From an uncultured Dehalococcoidia bacterium (GTDB lineage Bacteria > Chloroflexota > Dehalococcoidia > Lucifugimonadales > UBA1123), in contig OY282441.1 of NCBI GenBank assembly GCA_958296105.1, positions 62,001 through 126,000 on the forward strand: a stretch of DNA of 64,000 nucleotides, read 5' to 3'. Below, piece after piece: positions 32,668 to 40,825 of the stretch; the stretch's first letter is position 1; every line of letters starts with the position of its first letter. The notes beneath the pieces were generated by a model. That model saw only the letters and a program-made list of their open reading frames with translations. It had not been told where the DNA came from and did not search any database. Both the position numbers and the translations under genes were made by a program.

Positions 32668-32740
32668 TGTGAGCGCGAAACCAAACTCGATTTTCGCTCA
32701 CAACACAAGCAATATTATCAGGCTGGATTGGAAATCGCAA
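32668..32740 (-). promoter_or_regulatory. Viperin promoter with operator-like palindrome
   Basis: On the minus strand TTGCGA (32740-32735) and TAATAT (32717-32712) are separated by 17 bases, a plausible -35/-10 pair about 130 bases before the viperin ATG. Right after the expected start site lies an inverted repeat TGTGAGCG/CGCTCACA (32668-32675 and 32695-32702) with a 19-base centre that also contains GAAA/TTTT. This position suits a repressor site or a 5'-UTR hairpin. The binding factor is unknown. Confidence 0.5.
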
Positions 32741-32944
32741 CCCCCTGTATGATGCGGCGAGAGAATCGCATAAGTCCCTGTGCCGTTCCCTGAAACTGCT
32801 CCACTTGGCAGTCCCGCGCGAGTTTTTGACTTCTCATTGCGACTGCGAATCCGACCAAACGCCTCTAGCGTCTAACCCCGCCGGCCTCTCCCATCCCCTA
32901 TACTGGAGTGACAGTCAGCGCTCTAAGAGAGGTCATATCGCCAC

Positions 32945-33496
32945 ATGGAAATACTCGGAATCTGCGGAAGCCTCAGAAGAGAGTCTTGGAACCTCAAGCT
33001 GCTCCACAGGGAGATGGAAGCCTTCGCCAGCTTGGGCCATGACACACGGATATTCGATCTTGCCCCCGTCCCCATGTATCATCCTGACGATGAAGCCGCG
33101 CGCGGAATACCGCCCGCCGCCGAGAGCCTGCGCCGCGCCATCCGCGAGGCGGACGCCATCGTAGTCGCCTGCCCGGAGTACAACTCGTCCATGACCAGCG
33201 CCCTTAAGAACGCCCTCGAATGGGCATCTAGGCGCGGCAACGTTCTCCAGAACAGAGTCTTCTTCGTCATCGGCACTGGCCCCGGACGCTCCGCCTGCGC
33301 CAGAATGCACATGCACGCCACCTACAGCCTCGAATCCGAGGGAGCCATAGTCGTACACCAGCCCCGCGTGCTGCTCCCCACCGTGACCAACTTCATGGCC
33401 CAAGACGGATCCATCACCGACCAGTCCGTAACCGACCTGCTCGCCCAAGCCGCCGAGTCCGTAATCTGGACCGCGGAGCGGTTGTCGAGGAAGTAA
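32945..33496 (+). CDS. NADPH-dependent FMN reductase
   Basis: This 183-residue flavodoxin-fold protein has the FMN phosphate loop GSLRRESWNLKLL (residues 7-19) and the second FMN motif CPEYNSSMTSALKNALEWAS (about 77-96), both typical of NAD(P)H:FMN/quinone reductases such as azoreductase-type enzymes. It reduces free flavins or quinones in the cytoplasm. GAGAGGT lies upstream of the ATG. Its position beside the viperin gene (divergent, 364 bases apart) raises the possibility that it supplies electrons to the radical SAM enzyme, but flavin reductases are common and this is speculative. Confidence 0.9.
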   Translation: MEILGICGSLRRESWNLKLLHREMEAFASLGHDTRIFDLAPVPMYHPDDEAARGIPPAAESLRRAIREADAIVVACPEYNSSMTSALKNALEWASRRGNVLQNRVFFVIGTGPGRSACARMHMHATYSLESEGAIVVHQPRVLLPTVTNFMAQDGSITDQSVTDLLAQAAESVIWTAERLSRK

Positions 33497-33534
33497 CGCC
33501 GTGTCGGATTGTGTATTATAATGAACGTAGTGTG

Positions 33535-34056
33535 ATGAGCTTCTTACAAAATCACTGGGGCGACCTGTTCAGCCTACTCGGTGTTGTGGTTTCGGGCTTC
33601 GGGCTGTTCTGGGCTATCCGCGTAGCCCAAGCCGCGAGATCGGCAGCCCAAGCCGCCGAAGAGGGCGCAATCGAGGCTAGGGACAGGATAGGGCGTCATT
33701 TACTGGCAGTAGACTTGGAGCGCGCTGTCGCTCTCATCCAACGACTCAAGCTGCTGCACAGAGAGGGACTCTGGGAGGCTGCGCTGGAGCAGTACCAAGC
33801 ACTTCGGGCAATGCTGTCATCCATAGTATCTCATCACACGGAGTTGGATACCGATAGGCGTAGACGGCTTATCGAGTTTAGAGGAATGATAACGCTGCTG
33901 GAGCAGAGTGTTGAAAAACTGTCGGCGCGAGGTCAGCCTTCTGTTGAAGACTTTGCGGAGATGAACAGTAATCTGAACCGGATTCAAGTTGATCTGGAAG
34001 ACATGGCTAGCGCATCCGGACTTGATGCAAAGCGAGGTGGTACCCAACATGGATAG
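33535..34056 (+). CDS. Membrane-anchored coiled-coil protein, unknown (cassette gene 1)
   Basis: This 173-residue protein has one N-terminal membrane helix (LFSLLGVVVSGFGLFWAI, about 9-26) and then a long helical cytosolic part starting with an Ala-rich coiled coil (QAARSAAQAAEEGAIEARD). No enzyme motif is seen. Its stop overlaps the start of the next gene by eight bases, so the two form a coupled pair. The base composition is lower in GC than the surrounding housekeeping genes, a hint of transfer. A GTG at 33511 is an alternative start. Confidence 0.65.
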   Translation: MSFLQNHWGDLFSLLGVVVSGFGLFWAIRVAQAARSAAQAAEEGAIEARDRIGRHLLAVDLERAVALIQRLKLLHREGLWEAALEQYQALRAMLSSIVSHHTELDTDRRRRLIEFRGMITLLEQSVEKLSARGQPSVEDFAEMNSNLNRIQVDLEDMASASGLDAKRGGTQHG

Positions 34057-34429
34057 GATGACTCAGATACTGACAGGACTCGTCGAGCGCAGTGAAGAGG
34101 GCAAGCTGAACTGGCACACTACCACGACAGAACCCCAAACAATGCTTGCGGTCTTGGGCGAAGTGACGGTAGTGATCAGCGCTTCCGGACGTATACTTAG
34201 TGGCGGCAAGCCAACCTACCAGCTTCACATACTGGATCAGGAAGGACGAACTGTCGAAGTCCTCAAGTCGAGCGATGACCTGGAATCTCTAATGGGTTCT
34301 CGCCCCGGACTAGCCACGCTCGAACAGTCCAAGGCGTTGGAGCGTCTGTTCGAGATGGCCAGGCGATCGGCATACGACATAGACGCGACTTTGGATGAGC
34401 TGTCCAAGCAGCTCGAGGCGATTCGATAG
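34049..34429 (+). CDS. Small soluble protein, unknown (cassette gene 2)
   Basis: This 126-residue protein starts at ATG 34049, eight bases inside the upstream gene, with AGGTGG as ribosome-binding site. The N-terminal half is predicted beta-rich (GKLNWHTTTTEPQTMLAVLG, VTVVISASGRIL, TYQLHILDQEG) and the C-terminal half forms a helix that ends in DATLDELSKQLEAI. I recognise no named family. The pair with the membrane-anchored coiled-coil protein suggests a two-component membrane complex; its place next to the viperin and FMN reductase genes makes a defence role possible but unproven. Confidence 0.65.
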   Translation: MDRMTQILTGLVERSEEGKLNWHTTTTEPQTMLAVLGEVTVVISASGRILSGGKPTYQLHILDQEGRTVEVLKSSDDLESLMGSRPGLATLEQSKALERLFEMARRSAYDIDATLDELSKQLEAIR

Positions 34430-34443
34430 GCGCTCCCATCTGA

Positions 34444-35550
34444 TCACACCCCATACCTCGCCACCGACTCGGGATTCAGCTCCAGCCCCAGACCCGGCTT
34501 GTCCGGATACGGAGACCACATCCCGCCCTCGTGTTGCGGAAACTCCGTATACCATACCTTGTCCGCCTCGTGCGCCACCTTCAGATACTCCACCACCTTC
34601 AGGTTGGGCGTGGCGCAGCACAGGTGCAGATGCACCAGCTGAACCCCGTGCGGCGCAACCGGCAGATCGAACCCGTGCGCCATGTGCGCAACCTTCATCC
34701 ACTCTGTCACACCGCCCACGCGCCCCACGTCCGGCTGAACGATGTCCGCCCCGCCCCTCGCTATCAGCTCCTTGAACCCGTACTTCGTATACTCGTGTTC
34801 GCCAGTCGCAACCGGAATCGTGGTCGCCTCCGCCACCCTTGCCAGACCCTCGATGTCGTCCGCCAGCAGCGGCTCTTCGAGCCACCCCACCTGATACCGC
34901 TCGAACTCCCTCGCCATGTAGATCGCCTGCTTGGGATAGTATCCGTTGTTCGCGTCTATGTAGATCGCCACGTCCTCCCCCAGCGCGCGCCGCACCGCCT
35001 CCACCCGCTCGATGTCCTCCCGCTCCGACTGCCCGAAGTCCTTGCCCACCTTTATCTTGACGCGCATGACCCCCTGATCCACCCACTCCTCCGCCTCCGC
35101 TATCAGCTCCTCCACCGTGAAATTCGTCCAGCCCCCAGACCCGTAGATCGGCACCCTGTCCGTGTACGGACCGAGCAGCTTGTACAGCGGCAGACCGAGC
35201 GCCTTCGCCTTCAGGTCCCACAGCCCGATGTCCACCGCCGACAGCGCGCAGAACGCAACCCCCTTGCGCCCGTACCCGCGCACCCGCCAGAACATATCGT
35301 TCCACAGCTTCTCGATGTCGAACGGATCCTGGCCCAGCAGCAGACCCTTCAGCCCCTGCTCGATCACCTCCCGCGTTCCCGGATTGGACTGTCCCAGCCC
35401 CAGACCTTCCACCCCCTCGTCCGTGTGGATATGCACGAACAGCTGCCCCCGCCCTCCCGAACCCGCGCGCGGCGGCGGAATAGTGGCATCCTGAATAGGC
35501 GGCGCGTCCGGATCGAACAGCATCGTGGTCGTAACGTCAGTAATCTTCAT
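34444..35550 (-). CDS. Mandelate racemase/muconate lactonizing enzyme family protein (enolase superfamily)
   Basis: This 368-residue enzyme has the capping domain (1-125) and TIM barrel of the enolase superfamily. Catalytic features are visible: K-x-K in MRVKIKVGKD (about 165), metal ligands in IYIDANN (about 200), WLEEP (about 226) and GEHEYTKYG (about 250), and His in VAPHGVQLVHLH (about 300). These fit the mandelate-racemase or galactonate/glucarate-type dehydratase subgroups acting on sugar acids. The ATG begins MKITDVTT. It converges on the unknown cassette with only 14 bases between stops. Confidence 0.92.
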   Translation of the reverse strand: MKITDVTTTMLFDPDAPPIQDATIPPPRAGSGGRGQLFVHIHTDEGVEGLGLGQSNPGTREVIEQGLKGLLLGQDPFDIEKLWNDMFWRVRGYGRKGVAFCALSAVDIGLWDLKAKALGLPLYKLLGPYTDRVPIYGSGGWTNFTVEELIAEAEEWVDQGVMRVKIKVGKDFGQSEREDIERVEAVRRALGEDVAIYIDANNGYYPKQAIYMAREFERYQVGWLEEPLLADDIEGLARVAEATTIPVATGEHEYTKYGFKELIARGGADIVQPDVGRVGGVTEWMKVAHMAHGFDLPVAPHGVQLVHLHLCCATPNLKVVEYLKVAHEADKVWYTEFPQHEGGMWSPYPDKPGLGLELNPESVARYGV

Positions 35551-35685
35551 GGCGCTCCCTCTCGTATGCCGGCACTGCCACCCATGATACTACAACCCGA
35601 ACGGCGGCAGCCGTCCCCACTAGCCACCACCCGCCCCCATGAGATAATATCTGGCAGTCAACCCCAGTCTTCGCAGGAGCGCGCC

Positions 35686-36294
35686 ATGTTCACCGGAATA
35701 GTCGAAGAAGTGGGCCTAGTCGTCGAGGCGTCCGACACCGGCCTGACCGTCAGCGCCTCGCTCGTCATGGACGACCTCAGCGTCTCCGACAGCATCTCCA
35801 TAAACGGCGCTTGCCTCACCGTCACCGGCATCCGAGGATCCGCCTTCACAGTCGATACCGTCCCCGAAACCCTGCGCCGAACCAACCTCGGCGACCTCTC
35901 CGCAGGAGACCCAGTCAACCTAGAACGCCCCATGAGAGCCGACGGACGCTTCGGCGGCCACGTCGTGCAGGGACACGTGGACGCCACAGGCAGCGTCCTG
36001 TCCATCGAGCCAGACGGCGAGGCGCGAATGTTCAAGTTCGAAGCCCCCTCCTCCGTCATGCGCTACGTCGTGGAGAAGGGTTTCGTAGCTGTGGACGGAG
36101 CCAGCCTGACGGTTGTAAACTGTGACCATCGCACCTTCACCGTGACGATCATACCCTACACGTGGGAGAACACCGTTTTCGCAAGCCGAAACCCCGGGGA
36201 TGCCGTCAACTTGGAAGCAGACATCATGGCAAAGTACGTCGAGCGTCTGGCGTCGAGTCCACGCCTGCCTGTGGACACCGCCGACGAGTTGTGA
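35686..36294 (+). CDS. ribE: Riboflavin synthase, alpha chain
   Basis: This 202-residue protein starts with [10 protein letters not shown], the diagnostic N-terminus, and shows the internal duplication of the family: [12 protein letters not shown] in the first half and [11 protein letters not shown] in the second, with [12 protein letters not shown] between. It dismutates two 6,7-dimethyl-8-ribityllumazine molecules into riboflavin. It starts the ribE-ribBA-ribH cluster. The 135-base leader has no FMN riboswitch consensus that I can find; GATAATAT at about 35643-35650 could be the -10 region. Confidence 0.95.
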   Translation: MFTGIVEEVGLVVEASDTGLTVSASLVMDDLSVSDSISINGACLTVTGIRGSAFTVDTVPETLRRTNLGDLSAGDPVNLERPMRADGRFGGHVVQGHVDATGSVLSIEPDGEARMFKFEAPSSVMRYVVEKGFVAVDGASLTVVNCDHRTFTVTIIPYTWENTVFASRNPGDAVNLEADIMAKYVERLASSPRLPVDTADEL

Positions 36295-36315
36295 TCCGTT
36301 TCGGAAGGGAAGCAA

Positions 36316-37545
36316 ATGCCCATAGCAACCGTAGAGGAAGCGATAGCCGACATCAGGGCGGGCAAAATGGTCATCATCTGCGACGATGAAGACCGCGAAA
36401 ACGAGGGCGACCTCGCCATGGCCGCCGAGCGCGTCACGCCCGAAGCCATCAACTTCATGGCTACCTACGGGCGCGGCCTCATCTGCGTACCCATGCTCCG
36501 CCAGCGGCTGGAGCGGCTCAACCTCCCGCCCATGACCTACCAGAACACCGCCAGACTCGGCACCGCATTCACCATATCCGTAGACGTTCTCAAGGGCGCC
36601 ACCACAGGCATATCCGCCCATGACCGCGCCGCCACCATCGAGGCGCTCATAGACGAAGACACGCGCCCCAGCGACCTCGGCAGGCCCGGCCACATCTTCC
36701 CCCTCATATACATGGAAGGCGGAGTCCTCAAACGCGCCGGCCAGACCGAAGCGTCCGTAGACCTCGCCCGCCTTGCAGGCCTCTACCCCGCCGCCGTCAT
36801 CTGCGAGGTCATGCGCGATGACGGCCTCATGGCGCGTATGCCAGACCTCGAAGAGTTCGCGCGCAGGCACCACGTCAAGATCGTCACCGTCGCCGACATC
36901 ATCACCTACCGCCGCGAACATGAAAAACTCATCGAGCGCGTGGCAGAAGCCAGACTGCCCACAGAACACGGCAGCTTCATGGCTATCTCTTACAGAAGCA
37001 TCGTGGATCCCAAAGACCACATCGCCCTGGTCAAGGGAGACATCGGCGGAAACGATCCGGTGACCGTGAGAGTCCACTCCGAATGCCTGACCGGAGACGT
37101 CTTCCAGAGCGTCCGCTGCGACTGCGGAGACCAGATGGCGCTCGCCCTCCAGACCATCGAGCGCTCCGGCTCCGGCGTATTCCTGTACATGCGCCAAGAG
37201 GGGAGAGGCATAGGCATACACAACAAACTCAAGGCATACGCACTACAGGACGGCGGCATGGACACTGTGGAAGCCAACATCGCGCTCGGATTCGCCCCAG
37301 ACCCGCGCGAATACGGAGTCGGAGCGCAGATACTCATAGACCTCGGCGTCAGAAAGATGCGCCTGCTCACCAACAACCCCCAAAAGAGAGTGGGCTTGGA
37401 GGGCTTCGGACTGGAGATAGTCGAGCAGATGCCCATAATCGGAGAGGTCACAGACGAGAACAGACGCTACCTAGAAACCAAGCGCAGCCGAATGGGACAC
37501 CTCCTCGATTCGATGGGCGAGAGCATTGGGGAGGCAGCGGAATGA
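36316..37545 (+). CDS. ribBA: Bifunctional 3,4-dihydroxy-2-butanone-4-phosphate synthase/GTP cyclohydrolase II
   Basis: This 409-residue fusion has RibB at the N-terminus (about 1-205) with the acidic [11 protein letters not shown] loop and TGISAHDRA, and RibA at the C-terminus (about 206-400) with the zinc cysteines in [15 protein letters not shown] and the GTP site [13 protein letters not shown]. It supplies both precursors of lumazine. It lies 21 bases after ribE, and its stop overlaps the ribH start as ATGA, so the cluster is one operon. Length is standard for RibBA. Confidence 0.96.
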   Translation: MPIATVEEAIADIRAGKMVIICDDEDRENEGDLAMAAERVTPEAINFMATYGRGLICVPMLRQRLERLNLPPMTYQNTARLGTAFTISVDVLKGATTGISAHDRAATIEALIDEDTRPSDLGRPGHIFPLIYMEGGVLKRAGQTEASVDLARLAGLYPAAVICEVMRDDGLMARMPDLEEFARRHHVKIVTVADIITYRREHEKLIERVAEARLPTEHGSFMAISYRSIVDPKDHIALVKGDIGGNDPVTVRVHSECLTGDVFQSVRCDCGDQMALALQTIERSGSGVFLYMRQEGRGIGIHNKLKAYALQDGGMDTVEANIALGFAPDPREYGVGAQILIDLGVRKMRLLTNNPQKRVGLEGFGLEIVEQMPIIGEVTDENRRYLETKRSRMGHLLDSMGESIGEAAE

Positions 37546-38015
37546 GCCGCGAGATTCCCTCCTCGCTTGACGGCGCCAGTCTCAGAGTCGCCATCGTCGC
37601 CGCCGAGTTCAACGACTTCATCACCTCGCGCCTGCTCGATGGAGCGCTCGCCGGCCTTGCCGCGCACGGCGTCCCGGATGACAGCGTCACCGTCGCCCGC
37701 GTACCCGGCTCGTTCGAAATCCCCCTAGTCGCCAAGAAGATGGCAGAGTCCGGCCAGCATGACGCCGTCATCTGTCTGGGCGCAGTCATACGCGGCGAGA
37801 CAGACCACTACCACCACGTCGCATCAGAGGCAGCCAAGGGAATCGCAGCCGCATCACTCTCGACCGGCGTCCCCGTCATATTCGGCGTCCTGACCACAGA
37901 CACCGTGGAGCAGGCAATAAACCGAGCAGGCGGCAAACAGGGCAACAGCGGATACCACGCCGCCATAGCCGCCGTTAGAATGTCCAACCTCGTTCGCGCC
38001 CTCGACACCGCCTAG
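37542..38015 (+). CDS. ribH: 6,7-dimethyl-8-ribityllumazine synthase
   Basis: This 157-residue protein shows the lumazine synthase motifs AAEFNDFIT (residues about 20-28), [24 protein letters not shown] with the catalytic His, and [11 protein letters not shown]. It condenses the RibA/D and RibB products in the cytoplasm, usually as a 60-mer or pentamer. Its ATG overlaps the ribBA stop. The missing RibD activity is encoded separately at 40826-41899, so the pathway is complete within the window. Confidence 0.96.
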   Translation: MSREIPSSLDGASLRVAIVAAEFNDFITSRLLDGALAGLAAHGVPDDSVTVARVPGSFEIPLVAKKMAESGQHDAVICLGAVIRGETDHYHHVASEAAKGIAAASLSTGVPVIFGVLTTDTVEQAINRAGGKQGNSGYHAAIAAVRMSNLVRALDTA

Positions 38016-38083
38016 CCGCCCCCGTTGACCCTGCCCATCGCGCCCGTCCGCGTCCCGCCCGCCCCTCGTTCCGAGCCTGTGGA

Positions 38084-38282
38084 AAGGACGCCGCGCTGCC
38101 CCATCCCTCTATATAATAAGATGTCTTGGGCGAGAATTCGGTAGCTGCGAAGGACGCCGCGCTGCCCCATCCCTCTATATAATAAGATGTCTTGGGCGAG
38201 AGTTCGGTAGCTGCGAAGGACGACCGCGCTGCCTCATCCCTCTATATAATAAGACGTCTTGGGCGAGAGTTCGGTAGCTGCC
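38084..38282 (+). repeat. 66-bp tandem repeat x3, each with a promoter-like -10 and palindrome, directly before meaB
   Basis: Units are 38084-38149, 38150-38215 and 38216-38282 (one base longer). Each holds CTATATAATAAG, a near-consensus -10 element, followed at once by AAGATGTCTT (units 1-2) or the perfect palindrome AAGACGTCTT (unit 3), and ends ATTCGGTAGCTGC or GTTCGGTAGCTGC. No good -35 hexamer lies at the expected distance. The last unit ends one base before the meaB ATG, so a transcript from it would have a short leader. The array looks like a triplicated promoter/operator. Confidence 0.85.
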
Positions 38283-38283
38283 A

Positions 38284-39291
38284 ATGAAATCGAGCGCCAT
38301 GCCACACCTCTTCCAGCGAGCCGCCAGCGGCGACCGCCGCGCCCTCGCCCGTCTGCTCACTCGCGCCGAGCGCGACGAAGCAGACCTCCGCCAGCTGATG
38401 AGCCTCGCCCAGCCTATGGCTGGAAGCGCATTGGTCATCGGCGTCACCGGGCCGCCCGGCGCCGGCAAGAGTACCATCGTGGACGCGCTCACACGCCGCG
38501 CCCGCGCCCGCCATAAGAGCGTGGGCATCCTCGCCGTCGACCCCACCAGCCCCTTCACCGGCGGCGCAGTGCTGGGCGACCGCATCCGTATGCAGGACCA
38601 CCACCTAGACCGCGGAGTATTCATCCGCAGCCTCGCCACCCGCGGCGTCCACGGCGGACTCGCCCGCGTCTCCCAAGCCGCCGTCAAGCTGCTGGACGCC
38701 ATCGGCAAAGACATCGTTCTGGTAGAGACCGTCGGCGTGGGACAGACCGAGCTGGACATCCTGGACGTAGCCGACCTCGTGACAGTCGTCCTTGTCCCAG
38801 AGGCAGGCGACACCATTCAGGCGATGAAGGCAGGCTTGCTCGAAATCGCCGACCTGTTCGTCGTCAACAAGGCGGATCGGGACGGCGCCGGACAGCTCGC
38901 CTCCGCGCTCATGGCTATGCTCTCACTCGACCCGAGACCCAAGACCGACCTCCCCCCCGTGCTGCTGACTCAGGCGCACACAGGCGAGGGCATCGACGAG
39001 CTTTACCGCGAGACGCTGAGCCGCATGGACGCCATGAAGACGTCCGGCCAGCTCGAAGAGCGCAGGCGCAGGCACGCGCGCCGCGAAGTCATCCGCTTGG
39101 TCACCGCCGCCCTCGCCGGCGCAGTCCAGCGCGCCGCTCAGGACGGCGGCCCCATCTCCCACACCATCCAAGCCGTAGAATCGGGAGAGCTGGACCCCCA
39201 CGCCGCCGCCCGGCGCATCCTCGCCAGCGACGCCATAGCCAGCATCCTTCTCACGCGCGCAGACCCCAGCGAGCAGAGGCGCAGCCCATGA
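38284..39291 (+). CDS. meaB: Methylmalonyl-CoA mutase-associated GTPase (MeaB/ArgK type)
   Basis: This 335-residue G3E P-loop GTPase has Walker A GPPGAGKST (about 57-65), the MeaB-specific AVDPTSPFTGGAVLGDRIRM, switch ETVGVGQTE and the base-specific NKAD. MeaB chaperones B12 loading and reactivation of acyl-CoA mutases. No mutase gene is present here, but the CaiB/BaiF CoA-transferase that follows overlaps by four bases (ATGA), so the two are coupled and probably feed a mutase-dependent acyl-CoA route. A second in-frame ATG lies at 38299. Confidence 0.92.
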   Translation: MKSSAMPHLFQRAASGDRRALARLLTRAERDEADLRQLMSLAQPMAGSALVIGVTGPPGAGKSTIVDALTRRARARHKSVGILAVDPTSPFTGGAVLGDRIRMQDHHLDRGVFIRSLATRGVHGGLARVSQAAVKLLDAIGKDIVLVETVGVGQTELDILDVADLVTVVLVPEAGDTIQAMKAGLLEIADLFVVNKADRDGAGQLASALMAMLSLDPRPKTDLPPVLLTQAHTGEGIDELYRETLSRMDAMKTSGQLEERRRRHARREVIRLVTAALAGAVQRAAQDGGPISHTIQAVESGELDPHAAARRILASDAIASILLTRADPSEQRRSP

Positions 39292-40532
39292 ACACCACAC
39301 CATCGACCCTGCACGGCATCAGAGTCATCGACTGGACGATCTGGCAGTTCGGCCCCGTCGCCGCGACCATGCTGGGCGACCTCGGCGCGGACGTCATCAA
39401 GATCGAATCGCTCGATGGAGACCCCGGCAGAGCCGTATTCTCCGCCTCCGGCATAGACCGCAGCCTGCCCGCGGGCCGCAACGCCTACTTCGAGGCGAAC
39501 CAGCGCAGCAAGCGCGCCATCGCCCTGGACCTCAAGCAGCCCGAAGGCGTGAAGATCGTCCACCAGCTGGCAGCCGATTCGGACGTATTCATCCAGAACT
39601 TTCGCAAGGGAGTCGCCGAACGGCTCGGACTCGGATACGAGCGCCTCGCCCAGATCAACCCCCTCCTTGTATACGCATCCGGCTCTGGCTACGGCCCCCT
39701 CGGCCCTGACGCCGAAAGCCCCGCCTTGGACGCCGCGGCGCAGGCGCGCAGCGGCCTCATGTTCGCCACCGGGCCGGACGGCGCAGACCCTTACCCCGTT
39801 CAGGGAGTCGTCGGAGACCAGATAGGCGGAATCACCCTCGCCTGCGGCATACTCGCCGCACTGGTCGCCAGATCCATACACCACATCGGCCAGCGCGTTG
39901 ACGTATCCCACCTCTCCAGCTCCATCTGGCTTCAGGGACTCGCCGTAAGCATGGGACTTCTCACCCGCCACAAGCCCGACTCCGAGATCAATCTGTCCTA
40001 CAACCCCCCTCGGACGGACGCATACAACCCGCTCGCCAACTACTACAGGTGTGCCGATGGACGCTGGATCATGCTCGCCAACTTCCAGGCAGACCGCTAC
40101 TGGCGCTCGTTCGCCTCGGCGCTCGGCATCGCCCATCTGCTGGACGACCCCAGATTCAGCGACACCACCTCACGCGGCGAAAACCGCCACCAGCTCATCC
40201 ACATCCTGGACCAGACCTTCGCGCGCAGGACCTATGACGAATGGGCGCGGATTCTCGACGAATCCGGAGACTTCATCTTCGCGCCCGTCCAGAGCCTGCC
40301 CGAGCTGGCGGACGACCCGCAGGTCGTAGCCAACGACTACCTCACCCAGATAGACCACCCCGACCTCGGCCCCGTCAAACTCGCCGACCACCCCATACGA
40401 TACAGCGCCACCCCCCACACCATCAGCTCCGTCGCCCCCGAGCTCGGACAGCACACCGAAGAAGTCCTGCTGGAGCTGGGCTACGACTGGCAGGACATAA
40501 CCCGCCTTCAGGATAGGGGAGTGATACTCTGA
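39288..40532 (+). CDS. CaiB/BaiF family CoA-transferase
   Basis: This 414-residue class III CoA-transferase has the N-terminal GIRVIDWTIWQFGPVAATMLGD with DVIKIE, the family-typical RSKRAIALDLK, the catalytic-Asp region GLMFATG / DPYPVQGVVGDQIGG (Asp near residue 184), and the C-terminal EVLLELGYDWQDI. It moves CoA between carboxylic acids without a free acyl phosphate. Coupled to meaB. The acid handled is unknown; a methyl-branched dicarboxylic or propionate-type route is a reasonable guess from the neighbour. Confidence 0.92.
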   Translation: MNTTPSTLHGIRVIDWTIWQFGPVAATMLGDLGADVIKIESLDGDPGRAVFSASGIDRSLPAGRNAYFEANQRSKRAIALDLKQPEGVKIVHQLAADSDVFIQNFRKGVAERLGLGYERLAQINPLLVYASGSGYGPLGPDAESPALDAAAQARSGLMFATGPDGADPYPVQGVVGDQIGGITLACGILAALVARSIHHIGQRVDVSHLSSSIWLQGLAVSMGLLTRHKPDSEINLSYNPPRTDAYNPLANYYRCADGRWIMLANFQADRYWRSFASALGIAHLLDDPRFSDTTSRGENRHQLIHILDQTFARRTYDEWARILDESGDFIFAPVQSLPELADDPQVVANDYLTQIDHPDLGPVKLADHPIRYSATPHTISSVAPELGQHTEEVLLELGYDWQDITRLQDRGVIL

Positions 40533-40825
40533 CTCTGACTTTGACTTCACCTTCGCCCATCCGCCAGACTTCAGCCGACTCTGCCCCCTGCGCTTCGATA
40601 CCCCCGCCGAATCAGTTATCCACTGCCTCCCTGCCTCCGTAGTGGTCGTTCGAGAACAACCCCTTGCACGGACGGACGATACCCCACGCTGAATCCGGTA
40701 GTCCATGCCCCCGCCCCCCGTAGGTGTGTTGTTCGAGAACGACACCCTGCGCGTCGACATCCCTCGCCGATGGCGCTTCGGACACCGCTTCTTCGTCCCT
40801 GCGACTTGGGCAAGTCTTCCCCCCG
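40533..40825. repeat. Convergent intergenic region with a degenerate about 80-bp direct repeat (40598-40770)
   Basis: Two diverged copies begin at ATACCCC (40598 and 40679) and share a TGAATC/CGAATC segment, a GTAGTCCATGCC/TTATCCACTGCC segment and GTTCGAGAAC. The latter contains GTTC/GAAC arms and occurs at 40649-40658 and 40731-40740. No coding frame is convincing. The element lies between the convergent CoA-transferase and ribD genes. Confidence 0.5.

Noticed and set aside
35551-35685. FMN (RFN) riboswitch upstream of ribE
   Set aside because: The leader is only 135 bases and lacks the conserved AGGGGTGGAGTCCC-like and other RFN blocks.
34531-35690. Long plus-strand open frame ahead of ribE
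   Set aside because: It is antisense to the MLE gene and rich in Arg/Pro/His as expected for a high-GC shadow frame; ribE proper begins with [10 protein letters not shown] at 35686.
38084-38282. CRISPR array
   Set aside because: The three 66-bp units are contiguous without variable spacers, so this is a tandem repeat; no cas genes are near.
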